Shown: positions 37,601-44,733 of the stretch, piece by piece
Position numbering within the stretch: position 1 is the stretch's first letter
How the letters are laid out: the number at the start of each line of letters is the position of its first letter
Source: Streptomyces sp. CBMA152
Lineage (GTDB): Bacteria > Actinomycetota > Actinomycetes > Streptomycetales > Streptomycetaceae
Direction: 5' to 3'
Length of the DNA: 64,000 nucleotides
Assembly (NCBI RefSeq): GCF_014596475.1
Contig: NZ_MECJ01000007.1
Location: forward strand, 124,001 to 188,000
Notes under the pieces: generated by a model
The model's database searches: none
What the model saw: only the letters and a program-made list of their open reading frames with translations
What the model was told of the DNA's origin: nothing
Program-made: the position numbers and the translations under genes

Positions 37601-37807
37601 AAGCGCGGCGTCGAGGTCGTCGTCGCGCCAGGCCACCTCGCACTGGACTTTCCGGGGGACGCCGGGGAAATTCACAAAAGGCACGACGAACTGCCTGGCG
37701 AGGAGATGCGCACACGTCAGTACGAGCCCGGGGCTGATCAGAATGTCGGTACCCTGCCGGGCTCCCATGACGGCCACGACGTGCTCCGCACCCCGGAACG
37801 TTTTCAT
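34655..37807 (-). CDS. Trypsin-like protease-NACHT-LRR STAND protein (bacterial NLR-like)
   Basis: This 1050-residue cytosolic protein has three parts. Residues 1-205 are a chymotrypsin-fold protease domain without a signal peptide: His34 (VLTCAHLL), Asp66 (DLDAALLR) and Ser157 (GLSGAPVF). Residues about 290-640 are a NACHT ATPase with Walker A GDAGAGKTTL (300-309) and Walker B LLLVDGLDEV (381-390). The rest is helical linker and leucine-rich repeats (about 800-1040). The ATG has GGGAGG 5 bases upstream and lies 18 bp after the stop of the paralogous NACHT gene. Known bacterial NLR-like proteins sense phage and trigger abortive defence; a regulated protease effector is inferred here, its target unknown. 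Confidence 0.9.
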   Translation of the reverse strand: MKTFRGAEHVVAVMGARQGTDILISPGLVLTCAHLLARQFVVPFVNFPGVPRKVQCEVAWRDDDLDAALLRYLNPGSLPTPGGLRMGALATDRPLSGCEIIGYPDVQRQDGQTLDLDQFAGTVLPISGLLRNVLTFEFDRPPATERADGTSPLAGLSGAPVFAGAGLIGIVKEVPRGRGHRRVECVPVQTVVENRQFSEACARLGAPPVVLRLEGATGSHPEDLRYEQEYAQALRAQYRRTKIFGLDELNKHDSEWDLDTAYLSLEAQSKEAGASGVPESGAPQRIDALLASRPRVLLRGDAGAGKTTLVWWLAAHTAAGTLGPQLAELNGLVPFVVPLRTLRGSGVMYPLPDQLPYAARLMIDGAPEGWAARVLKAGRALLLVDGLDEVPPDAREEAHRWLSNLLDRYPDNRCIATVRPLAVEPGWLRRDGFEELRLLPMRDEDIQAFVTAWHNAARLDGDEREPLDELERDLAHQFRTNATLTGLARTPLLCAVICALHRLRQGFLPKTRWELYQSALRMLLGERDERRKVGSPERITLTVEESTQLLQRIAVWLVREGQAEFSAEQAVLQIDRALRGMDRVRAQGAAPDVLRYLLNRTGLLQERTDDVYQFAHRTFQDFLAAKELVEDDHIKELVQHATEEQWQDVILLAAGHCGRRQLADLVNGLLNVRVRSDFLDRAPEAHILGALCAQHAAWLDEETRAHVWRRIDAMLPPAELQDVQKLARLGPPLLDRLPGPRDFGEYRSAVRYTALLISMIGGYEAIPYARAWVDTPEAAQILVGAWDSFPTREYAREVLGRINLTTHALHVTSREQLLELHTLTDVRRLQLTGSFTAEELAGPLRDLRLRTLTLGTNSAVRDLSFLGDVNEELQALGVVDCLLLNDFSTLPGLPTLTSLYIRDTGVDRLAAIPALPRVSSLTLESTDGVDMAGIEAWRGLSSLRVDHPADPSDLLNRIAGMPGITDLDLSVLSAEPFLAADPCPGVRSLALRLNPLHADFDIYGLELLPQRFPSLTRLRLNGVGHRRRDAIKALRRPLRGVAIVIDGKVT

Positions 37808-37825
37808 GCGGGCCTCCCGAGCCAG

Positions 37826-40800
37826 CTACGAGGAAATGCCGAACACATCCACACCCTCCGGAAGTTGCGACAACCCGAAGACTTCCGCCGCCGCCGTCCC
37901 CACCGGAAACCGGACCTGAAGCAGTGTCGACGGCACTGTCAGCTGCCGTATGTCGTAGAACATCTCCTCCAGATCCACATTCAGCACATGCAGACGCGGG
38001 AACATGTCGGCGAGCCGGGCGAAGGCGGCGGCCGGGACACCGTCGACCAGGTAGAGCTGGAACACCGACGGGATGCTCAGCCCCCGAGGGGCCCTAGTCA
38101 GGGACTCGCCCGTCACCTGCAACGTCCGCAGGCCCGGCATGCGTGCGGGCTCCATCCACTCCGCCTCGGCGCGCGGGCTGCTCAGCAGGCCGAGGTAGAG
38201 GCCCGCCAGCCGCGTTCGGCCCTCGGCGAGGCCGCGCAGATCGTCCGCGATGACCCCGCTCGCATCGAGCAGTTCCAGCGAACGGCCTGACGGGAGGTCC
38301 GCCGGGTACAGGGCCATCGCGCCGTCGAGGGAGAGGCTGCGCACGCGGTTGAGCGTGGCGAGCGGGCCGTAGTCCGCGTGGCCGATCCCGGCCAGCCGCA
38401 CCTCCACCAGCGGTTTGTCGCTCAAGCCCGTGAGGTCCGTCAGTTCGGGGCAGGCCTCCACGCGAAGATCCGTGAGCGGGTGCGGCCCCGCCAGGAACGA
38501 CAGGTCCCGCAACATCACGTTCTCCATCACCCGCACCCGCGTAAGTGACGCCTCGGCCGCGTACGCGCTCAGCGCCTCCGGCGAGATGTCGCCGCGCGCG
38601 TCCAGCATCGGCCGGGTGCCGAGCGCTCGCAGGGCCTCCAGCTGCTCGTCGGAGGTGACCGTGAAGAAGACGCCCTCGGGGTCGATGCGGGCGATCACCT
38701 CGTCCGCGTACTGCCGGGTCTCGAACCTGCCCCAGGCCCAGACGAGTTGGGCCCGTACGACCGTGTTCGGATGGCCGCAGAAGCGGGCCAGGAACGGGAT
38801 CGCGCGTTCCGACGCCACATGGGAGGCGGCGACGACGACCAGTTCGGCGGTCTCGCGGTCCAGGCCCTCCGGGCCGGGCAGCAGGCCCAGGATCAGCGGT
38901 CCGGCCGCCGCGAGCGCCCGCGCGGCCTCGAAGCTGCGGGGCGGGATCAGTTCGGTCGTGCGCCGCTCGACCTCGGCCCGTACGGCGGGATCCAGCTCGG
39001 CCGCGTGCTCCAGGCAGGTCGCGGCGAGCAGATGGACCCGGGTGCGTACGCTCGGATCGGCCGCTGCGTCCCCGTACTTGATCAGCTCGGTGAACAGCTC
39101 CACCCGCTCCCTCGGCCGCGCGTGCGCGACCGCCATCCGTACGACGTCCTCCCACTGGTCGTCGGCGGAGTGGGCCACGAGCAGGCCGAAGTCGCCCGCC
39201 TCGACGGCCGCGCGGGCGCCCAGGTAGTCCTGGAAGGTGCGGTGGATGAAGTCGACGGTGCCGGGGGCGGGTTCGCGCAGCAGACCGCTGCGGTGCAGGA
39301 AGTGCTCGAAGACCGCCGAGGCGTCACCGAGCTCCGCCAACTCCCGTACGGACGGCAGCAGATCCGCGATCACCGACTCCGCCCGGGAGCGGTCCATCTC
39401 GGTGCGGCCGTTGCGGATCAGCCAGTACGCGAGCTGCTGAAGCAGCTGGATCTGCGGCTCCTGGCGGCGCTCGGGCACGCGCATGTCGCGTTCGCGGTCG
39501 CGGCGGATGAGGAGCATGGAGAGCGCCGCGTCGTACAGGTCCTTGCGGCCGTACGGCAGGAAGCCGCGGCGGTCGCGGTGCAACGCGCAGATCAGTCCGC
39601 ACATCAGCGGGTTGGTGGCGAGCCGCCCGAGGTCGGGCTTGGCGCGGACGGCTTCGAGGAGCTGGGACTCGTACGAGGTCAGCTCGGCGTCGTCGTCGGC
39701 GGCGCCTGTACGGGCCGCGTCGTGCCAGCGGCGGATGAAGGCCGCGACGTCCGCCGGGCTCATCGCGCACAGCGTCAGCTCGGTGAACTCCTCGTCGGCG
39801 AGCCAGTCGTCCCGTACGGCCGAGGGGCGCGAGGTCACCAGCCAGCGGTTGCCGGGGTACGCCTCGATGAGATCGCCCAGCCACGCGCGCGTGGCGGCCC
39901 GCTCGGCGTCCGGGATCTCGTCGATGCCGTCGACGAGGACGATCCCCCGGCGTGCCTTGAGCACCCTGGCCTCCCAGCCGGGCGGCTGCTCGCCCGCGAG
40001 CGGAGAGCCGATCGCGGCGAGGAAGTCCTTGGGGGCGGGGAGGCGTTCGCCGTGGCGGGTGAGGGTGCGCAGGGGGAGGACGAAGGGGATGCGGTCCTGG
40101 AGGTAGGCGGTGTGGCGGTCGACGTGCTCACGCGCGGCGGACAGGGCGAGCCACTGGATGAGCGTGGTCTTGCCGGAGCCCGCCTCGCCACGCAGCAGGA
40201 CGCGCTCGTGGTCGGCGAGGGCCTGGGCGGCGGGGCGGGGTTCGAAGGCGAACTGGGGAGGGGCGTAGGTGTAGTGGGCGGTCTTCCCGCTGCCGGCCGT
40301 GTGCCAGCGCACCGCCACGCGGCCCGTCACCTCCAGGCTCAGATACGCGGCGTCCAGCGGCCACTTGCGGGGCGTGTTGGTGAGGTCGATGCCGTAGATC
40401 GTCAGCTTGCCGTGCTTGGTGGCGAGATGGGCGAGGTAGCGCTGCTCGAACGTGGCGTCCGCCGCGTCGGGACTGGGGTTTCGCGCGATCAACTCATCTA
40501 TTTTCGCGATGAGTTCGGACTGGCGACGGGTCTGGTGGACCAGGGTCGAGGCCACGAACGTCGAGCGCTGGGTGAAGAAGTTCAGGATGTGCAGACAGGT
40601 GGTGTCGAGCAGGCGCTCGTAGAAGTGGGTCGCGTCGGCGGAGAGGTGGCGCTCGGGGTGGTCGCCCGCTCTTCGTAACTCCCGGGCGAGTACGGCGGGG
40701 CCGAGGCCGACCGCCTCGGCGTCGCTCTGGGTCAGGTCGCCCAGCGCGTGGAGTGTACGGGCCAGCGCGTCCGTTACCGCCTGCTCCTCGTCGGCCGGGA

Positions 40801-41026
40801 TCGGCCGTTCGCCGGAGCGCAGGGCCGCCGTGACGAGTTTGTGCGCCAGTTTGCGCAGATCCGCCTCGTCGAGCGTGCGTTTCTCGCCGTGGAACGAGAC
40901 GTACGACGAGATCCGGAGCGGTCTGTCGACCAGGCCCGCGCCGGGCGGTTCGCTGACGAACAGCTTCCGGATCAGCGGGGTGACGACGGCGGACGCGAGT
41001 TTGGTGCCTATCAGGCCGGGTTCCAC
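37826..41026 (-). CDS. NACHT-LRR STAND protein with helical N-terminal domain (bacterial NLR-like)
   Basis: This 1066-residue protein is the first gene of the pair. The N-terminus (1-185, LIGTKLASAVVTPLIRKLF...) is an all-helical domain of the type found in front of many Streptomyces NACHT proteins; no protease, nuclease or TIR motif is seen. NACHT has Walker A GEAGSGKTTL (280-289) and Walker B GIVLVDGIDEIP (361-372). C-terminal leucine-rich repeats fill about 800-1050. The GTG at 41024-41026 has no clear Shine-Dalgarno. Leu117 is encoded by TTA (40676-40678), so translation should depend on the bldA tRNA. It shares many segments with the next gene (LDxAYLSLE, ARVLKA, ICALHR, HRTFQD). Confidence 0.9.
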   Translation of the reverse strand: MEPGLIGTKLASAVVTPLIRKLFVSEPPGAGLVDRPLRISSYVSFHGEKRTLDEADLRKLAHKLVTAALRSGERPIPADEEQAVTDALARTLHALGDLTQSDAEAVGLGPAVLARELRRAGDHPERHLSADATHFYERLLDTTCLHILNFFTQRSTFVASTLVHQTRRQSELIAKIDELIARNPSPDAADATFEQRYLAHLATKHGKLTIYGIDLTNTPRKWPLDAAYLSLEVTGRVAVRWHTAGSGKTAHYTYAPPQFAFEPRPAAQALADHERVLLRGEAGSGKTTLIQWLALSAAREHVDRHTAYLQDRIPFVLPLRTLTRHGERLPAPKDFLAAIGSPLAGEQPPGWEARVLKARRGIVLVDGIDEIPDAERAATRAWLGDLIEAYPGNRWLVTSRPSAVRDDWLADEEFTELTLCAMSPADVAAFIRRWHDAARTGAADDDAELTSYESQLLEAVRAKPDLGRLATNPLMCGLICALHRDRRGFLPYGRKDLYDAALSMLLIRRDRERDMRVPERRQEPQIQLLQQLAYWLIRNGRTEMDRSRAESVIADLLPSVRELAELGDASAVFEHFLHRSGLLREPAPGTVDFIHRTFQDYLGARAAVEAGDFGLLVAHSADDQWEDVVRMAVAHARPRERVELFTELIKYGDAAADPSVRTRVHLLAATCLEHAAELDPAVRAEVERRTTELIPPRSFEAARALAAAGPLILGLLPGPEGLDRETAELVVVAASHVASERAIPFLARFCGHPNTVVRAQLVWAWGRFETRQYADEVIARIDPEGVFFTVTSDEQLEALRALGTRPMLDARGDISPEALSAYAAEASLTRVRVMENVMLRDLSFLAGPHPLTDLRVEACPELTDLTGLSDKPLVEVRLAGIGHADYGPLATLNRVRSLSLDGAMALYPADLPSGRSLELLDASGVIADDLRGLAEGRTRLAGLYLGLLSSPRAEAEWMEPARMPGLRTLQVTGESLTRAPRGLSIPSVFQLYLVDGVPAAAFARLADMFPRLHVLNVDLEEMFYDIRQLTVPSTLLQVRFPVGTAAAEVFGLSQLPEGVDVFGISS

Positions 41027-41290
41027 GACGCGTCAGCGTAGCGGGGGTCGCGGGACCTTGGTCCCGAAACGGACGGACTTACGTCCCTGGTGGGGGCGGG
41101 GTGCGGTGACAAGACGCACAGGGGGGTGAGCGTCTACTACCTCCGATCGGAGGCCTCGGTTCGCGGGCGGTCCGCGCCTGGATCCGGCTGGATCGCGTGC
41201 CGTCGGTGATCGATACGGCTTTCGGTAGTAGATGGGCGTTTTGGGGCGAGGTGGGGGTTCGGGTTACCAAGTTCTGGCTCGTTTTACGTC
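41027..41290. promoter_or_regulatory. Palindrome-rich region upstream of the NACHT pair
   Basis: No gene is supported here. Perfect palindromes include CGGGACC-TT-GGTCCCG (41051-41066), GGACTTACGTCC arms (41075-41086) and CCTCCGATCGGAGG (41140-41153). TCTACTACC (41133-41141) is repeated inverted as GGTAGTAGA (41224-41232). These could be regulator sites for the NACHT operon or the divergent peptidase gene; none is assigned. Confidence 0.5.
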
Positions 41291-41292
41291 GG

Positions 41293-41320
41293 CCGTATGC
41301 CCGTATGCCCGTATGCCCGT
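41293..41320 (+). repeat. 8-bp tandem repeat CCGTATGC, 3.5 copies
   Basis: Units occupy 41293-41300, 41301-41308 and 41309-41316, with a partial CCGT to 41320. The array is in the leader of the M23 peptidase gene, 24 bp before its start. Confidence 0.9.
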
Positions 41321-41344
41321 TCCTGCTCGGAGGTATGTCCTCGT

Positions 41345-41986
41345 ATGTCTCAGCCCCGTAGTCCTCGCTCGTCCGTGTTCCGGCTGTCCGCCGCTGTTGT
41401 GGGTGCGGGTGTGGGTGCGGTTGTGGCGTTGGCGGGGGCCGGGGCGGCCGTGGCTGCCGACGCGGGCGCTTCGGGGTTGACCGGTCCGGCTGCCACTGTG
41501 GCCGCGCAGGCTGCGGCGCAGGCCAAGGCAGCTGTGCAGGCGAAGGAGGCGGCTGCCGCGAAGGCGGCGTTGTGGGTCGACCCCGTGGACTCGTACACGC
41601 TCAGCGCCACCTTTGGCAGCGGTGGGTCGATGTGGGCGCATCAGCATTCCGGGCAGGACTTCGCCGTGCCGGTGGGTACGCCTGTGAAGGCCGTGCATGC
41701 GGGTGTCGTCGTGAAGGCCGGGCCTGGTGGTGGGGGTGATGGTCCTGCGTACGGCAATGCGGTGGTGATTCGGCATGCCGATGCGACGTATTCGCAGTAC
41801 GCGCATCTTTCGCGGGTCGATGTGCACGTCGGGGAAGCGGTGTCCACGGACCAGGTGATCGCGCTCTCCGGTAACACCGGGAACTCCAGTGGGCCGCATC
41901 TGCACTTCGAGATCCGTACGACGGCGGATTACGGCTCCGCCGTTGACCCCGTTGGCTTCCTGCGCCACGAGGGTGTCACCGTCTGA
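41345..41986 (+). CDS. secreted M23-family metallopeptidase (peptidoglycan endopeptidase-like)
   Basis: This is a 213-residue exported protein. A Sec signal peptide (FRLSAAVVGAGVGAVVALAGAGAAVA) ends near Ala38, followed by an Ala/Lys-rich helical spacer (about 50-76). The LytM/M23 domain shows HxxxD (His101-Asp105 in HSGQD), YAHLS and HLHFE (185-189), the zinc and catalytic residues. Likely substrate is cell-wall peptide cross-bridges. The ATG at 41345 has GGAGG 11 bases upstream; an in-frame ATG at 41297 would add 16 residues with three cysteines and lies inside the tandem repeat, so it is less likely. Confidence 0.9.
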   Translation: MSQPRSPRSSVFRLSAAVVGAGVGAVVALAGAGAAVAADAGASGLTGPAATVAAQAAAQAKAAVQAKEAAAAKAALWVDPVDSYTLSATFGSGGSMWAHQHSGQDFAVPVGTPVKAVHAGVVVKAGPGGGGDGPAYGNAVVIRHADATYSQYAHLSRVDVHVGEAVSTDQVIALSGNTGNSSGPHLHFEIRTTADYGSAVDPVGFLRHEGVTV

Positions 41987-41991
41987 TCTCG

Positions 41992-42110
41992 TCTGCGGGC
42001 CGGTGGGGGCTTGTCGCGCAGTTCCCCGCGCCCCTGAAAGCCCTCGGTCGTCTGCGGACCGTGCTGGGTTGCTCGCGCAGTTCCCCGCGCCCCTAAAAGC
42101 GGGGCGGGCG
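41992..42110. repeat. Interspersed palindromic repeat, copy D (two tandem half elements)
   Basis: Two direct cores (42016-42035 and 42075-42094) are each preceded by a tctgcgg(g/a)cc module. No inverted core is present. It lies between the convergent M23 and TetR genes; a short ggcccttaaggggc hairpin follows near 42132, overlapping the TetR 3' end. Confidence 0.85.
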
Positions 42111-42138
42111 TGGCCGGTCGCGACGGTCCCCGCGGCCC

Positions 42139-42729
42139 TTAAGGGGCGCTGCTGGTGTCCCCACTGTGCGCCTGCGTCACGAGGTCGATCGCGACCTCCA
42201 GGATCGCCTTGCGCTTCTCCTCCGGGTCGCCCTCCAAGTCCCGTAGGGCGTGCATGCCCACGTGCATGGAGAACAGGGCCGTGAAGCAGCGGATCTGGTC
42301 TGTCAGTGGTGCGCCCGGGTCCTTCAACAGCTCCACCATCGCCAGGACTCGGTCCTTGAAGTTCTCGCCGATGGAGAGTTCGCGGACCGTCGCCTGGTTC
42401 TCCTGCATGAAGCGGAAGAGGGGGGCCGCGTCGATGAGGGCGTCGCTGTAACGTCGTAGGAGCTCGATCTTGGAATCCAAGGTCTGGGGCTGCGTCTTGC
42501 CCCATTCCAGGAGTTCGTCCATCGGTGTGGTGAGGTCCTGAAAGACGCTCACCAGGATGTCTTCCTTGGTTTTGAAGTGGTAGTAGAGCGCCGCCTTGGT
42601 GACGTCGAGGCGTTCCGCGATCTCCCGCAGTGACGTCTTCTCGTACCCCTGCTCGCCGAAGAGCTCCAGGGCCACGTCCTGGATCCGCTGGCGGGTGTTG
42701 ACCCGTCGGCGAGGGTTTCCACTGGTCAT
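42139..42729 (-). CDS. TetR-family transcriptional regulator
   Basis: This 196-residue repressor has the N-terminal HTH RQRIQDVALELFGEQGYEKTSLREIAERLDVTKAALYYHFKTKEDIL and a helical ligand domain with DALIDAAPLFRFMQENQATVREL. It is divergent from a DHA2 exporter, with a long inverted-repeat operator between. The ATG at 42727-42729 is chosen since the frame upstream is the intergenic operator. Expected behaviour is repression of the exporter and itself until a ligand binds; the ligand is unknown. Confidence 0.94.
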   Translation of the reverse strand: MTSGNPRRRVNTRQRIQDVALELFGEQGYEKTSLREIAERLDVTKAALYYHFKTKEDILVSVFQDLTTPMDELLEWGKTQPQTLDSKIELLRRYSDALIDAAPLFRFMQENQATVRELSIGENFKDRVLAMVELLKDPGAPLTDQIRCFTALFSMHVGMHALRDLEGDPEEKRKAILEVAIDLVTQAHSGDTSSAP

Positions 42730-42744
42730 CGAGCTCTCCCGAAA

Positions 42745-42818
42745 ACTTACTTGACGCCCGGCTAGTGAGGGGTCTACTTTCCCCAGTGTAGTAGCAACTA
42801 GCCGGGCGGCAAGTAAGT
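42745..42818. promoter_or_regulatory. Long inverted-repeat TetR operator with embedded promoter
   Basis: Two 22-base arms (42745-42766 and 42797-42818) are inverted copies matching at 21 of 22 positions, separated by 30 bp. TTGACG (42751-42756) lies in the left arm and TACTTT (42775-42780) 18 bp later, a plausible exporter promoter. The right arm would overlap the transcript start. Arm sequence reads ACTTACTTG..GCCCGGCTAGT. Confidence 0.82.
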
Positions 42819-42840
42819 GTCGGGCAGGGGAGTGGGAAAC

Positions 42841-44499
42841 ATGGCTGAACAGATACCTATGGAGGCCGGTGCCGGACCGGTGGCTCCACCGGCGGGACCG
42901 AAGCAACGCAGTGTGCGAGTGGTCCTGCTGGCCCTGATGATCGCGATGCTCCTCGCGATGCTCGACAACATGATCGTGGGCACCGCGATGCCCACCATCG
43001 TCGGTGATCTCGGCGGTATGGCGCACCTGTCATGGGTGGTCACCGCGTACACCCTGGCCACCGCCGCCTCCACGCCCATCTGGGGCAAGCTCGGCGACAT
43101 GTACGGCCGCAAGGGCGCGTTCCTCAGCTCCATCGTGGTCTTCCTGGTCGGTTCCGCGCTCAGTGGAATGGCCCAGGACATGGGCCAGTTGATCGGCTTC
43201 CGGGCGATCCAGGGTCTGGGTGCCGGCGGTCTGATCGTCGGTGTCATGGCGATCATCGGTGAGCTGATTCCGCCGCGTGAGCGGGGCAAGTACCAGGGCA
43301 TGATGGCCGGTGTCATGGGCATCGCCATGATCGGCGGCCCGCTGGTCGGCGGCTCCATCACCGACCACCTCGGCTGGCGCTGGTCGTTCTACATCAACCT
43401 GCCGCTCGGCGTGGTCGCGCTCGCGATGGTGACGGCCGTACTGCATCTGCCGAAGAAGAAGTCCAAGCCGAAGATCGACTACCTCGGTACGGTGCTGCTG
43501 ACCGTCGGGATCACCGCGATCGTGCTGGTCACGACGTGGGGCGGGACGGAGTACGCCTGGGGCTCGGCCCGGATCATGGAGCTGATCGCGCTCGGCGTGG
43601 CGTCGCTCGTCGGGTTCTTCTTCGTCGAGACCAAGGCCGCCGAGCCGATCGTGCCGCTGCACATCTTCCGCAGCCGCAACTTCTCGCTGATGGCGGGGAT
43701 CGCGTTCATCACCGGGTTCGTGATGTTCGGCGCGGTGCTGTTCCTGCCGCTGTACCAGCAGTCCGTGCAGGGCGCTTCGGCGACCAACTCCGGTCTGCTG
43801 CTGCTTCCGATGCTGCTGTCGATGACGGTCGTCTCGCTCTTCGCGGGCCGCGTCACGACGTCGACGGGCCGCTACAAGGCGTTCCCGATCGTGGGCAGCG
43901 TTCTGGTGGCGGTCGGCATGTACCTGCTGTCGACGATGGGCACCGGCACGACCCGGCTGACGTCCGGCCTGTACATGGCGATCCTGGGTGCGGGCATGGG
44001 CTGCCTGCTCCAGATCACCATGCTGGTGGCGCAGAACAGTGTGGAGCTGCGGGACATCGGCGTCGGCTCCTCGACCAGCACGCTCGCCCGTACGCTCGGC
44101 TCGTCGTTCGGTGTCGCCATCATGGGCGCGCTGTTCAACAGCCGGGTGCAGGACGAGATGATGGCGCGCGGTGGCGCCGGGGTGACCGAGCGGTCCGCCC
44201 AGCTGAACGCGGCGAGCCTGGCGAAGCTGCCGCCGCAGCTGCGGGAGGCGTACCAGCACGCGGTGTCGTCCGGTACGCACGGGGCGTTCCTGCTGGGTGC
44301 GGTGGTCGCGCTCGGCGCGCTGGGTGCGGCGCTGTTCGTGAAGGAAGTGCCGTTGCGGGGGGCGGGGCCGAAGCCGTCTGGCGACGCGCCGGACGCGGCT
44401 GCGGCCACGGTGCCGGACGCGGTGCCTGCGGCTCCTGAGTCGGCCCCGGCTGACGCGGTCGAGTCCGTGGACCGTACGGACGTACGCCAGAAGGTCTGA
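42841..44499 (+). CDS. MFS transporter, DHA2 family multidrug exporter
   Basis: This 552-residue polytopic protein has about 14 hydrophobic segments. Motif A is WGKLGDMYGRKGAFL, motif C-like GMMAGVMGIAMIGGPLVGGSI, and LDNMIVGTAMPTIVGDLGG marks the first helix as in EmrB/QacA exporters. A long Ala/Pro-rich cytoplasmic tail follows residue 515. The ATG at 42841 follows GTGGGAAAC; a GTG/ATG upstream in frame lies within the operator. Regulated by the divergent TetR protein. A strong terminator follows. Confidence 0.94.
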   Translation: MAEQIPMEAGAGPVAPPAGPKQRSVRVVLLALMIAMLLAMLDNMIVGTAMPTIVGDLGGMAHLSWVVTAYTLATAASTPIWGKLGDMYGRKGAFLSSIVVFLVGSALSGMAQDMGQLIGFRAIQGLGAGGLIVGVMAIIGELIPPRERGKYQGMMAGVMGIAMIGGPLVGGSITDHLGWRWSFYINLPLGVVALAMVTAVLHLPKKKSKPKIDYLGTVLLTVGITAIVLVTTWGGTEYAWGSARIMELIALGVASLVGFFFVETKAAEPIVPLHIFRSRNFSLMAGIAFITGFVMFGAVLFLPLYQQSVQGASATNSGLLLLPMLLSMTVVSLFAGRVTTSTGRYKAFPIVGSVLVAVGMYLLSTMGTGTTRLTSGLYMAILGAGMGCLLQITMLVAQNSVELRDIGVGSSTSTLARTLGSSFGVAIMGALFNSRVQDEMMARGGAGVTERSAQLNAASLAKLPPQLREAYQHAVSSGTHGAFLLGAVVALGALGAALFVKEVPLRGAGPKPSGDAPDAAAATVPDAVPAAPESAPADAVESVDRTDVRQKV

Positions 44500-44518
44500 C
44501 CCCACGCCCTGACCAGCC

Positions 44519-44554
44519 CGAAGGCCCCCGGAACCTGTCCTCCGGGGGCCTTCG
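44519..44554 (+). terminator. Hairpin terminator after the DHA2 exporter
   Basis: CGAAGGCCCCCGGA pairs with TCCGGGGGCCTTCG around an 8-base loop. It is 20 bp after the stop and lacks a long T tract. Confidence 0.8.
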
Positions 44555-44567
44555 TCGTGTTTGGATC

Positions 44568-44690
44568 CCCCACCCCGCCCCTTCCCTGAAGCCCTGTGCG
44601 GGCGGCCGGGGTCTTCGGCTGCGGGCCGGTGGGGGCTGATCGCGCAGTTCCCCGCGCCCCTAAATACCTAGGGGCGCGGGGCTGTGTCGA
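44568..44690. repeat. Interspersed palindromic repeat, copy E
   Basis: The core (44642-44661) is followed by aaatacct and a truncated inverted core (aggggcgcggggc, 44670-44682) whose outer end has diverged. The ccccaccccgccccttccc module (from 44570) is on the left. It lies between the convergent exporter and cseC. Confidence 0.85.
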
Positions 44691-44733
44691 TTTGCGGCTC
44701 CGCCGCGTGGGCGCGAGCAACCCAGGGCCCGGC

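Noticed and set aside
40276..40305. AGSGKT at residues 244-249 of the helical-domain NACHT protein as a second P-loop
   Set aside because: The glycine needed at the first position of GxxxxGK(S/T) is a histidine here, and the true Walker A with matching Walker B lies 35 residues later.
41293..41320. CRISPR-like array
   Set aside because: Units are 8 bp and contiguous, with no spacers and no cas genes in the window.
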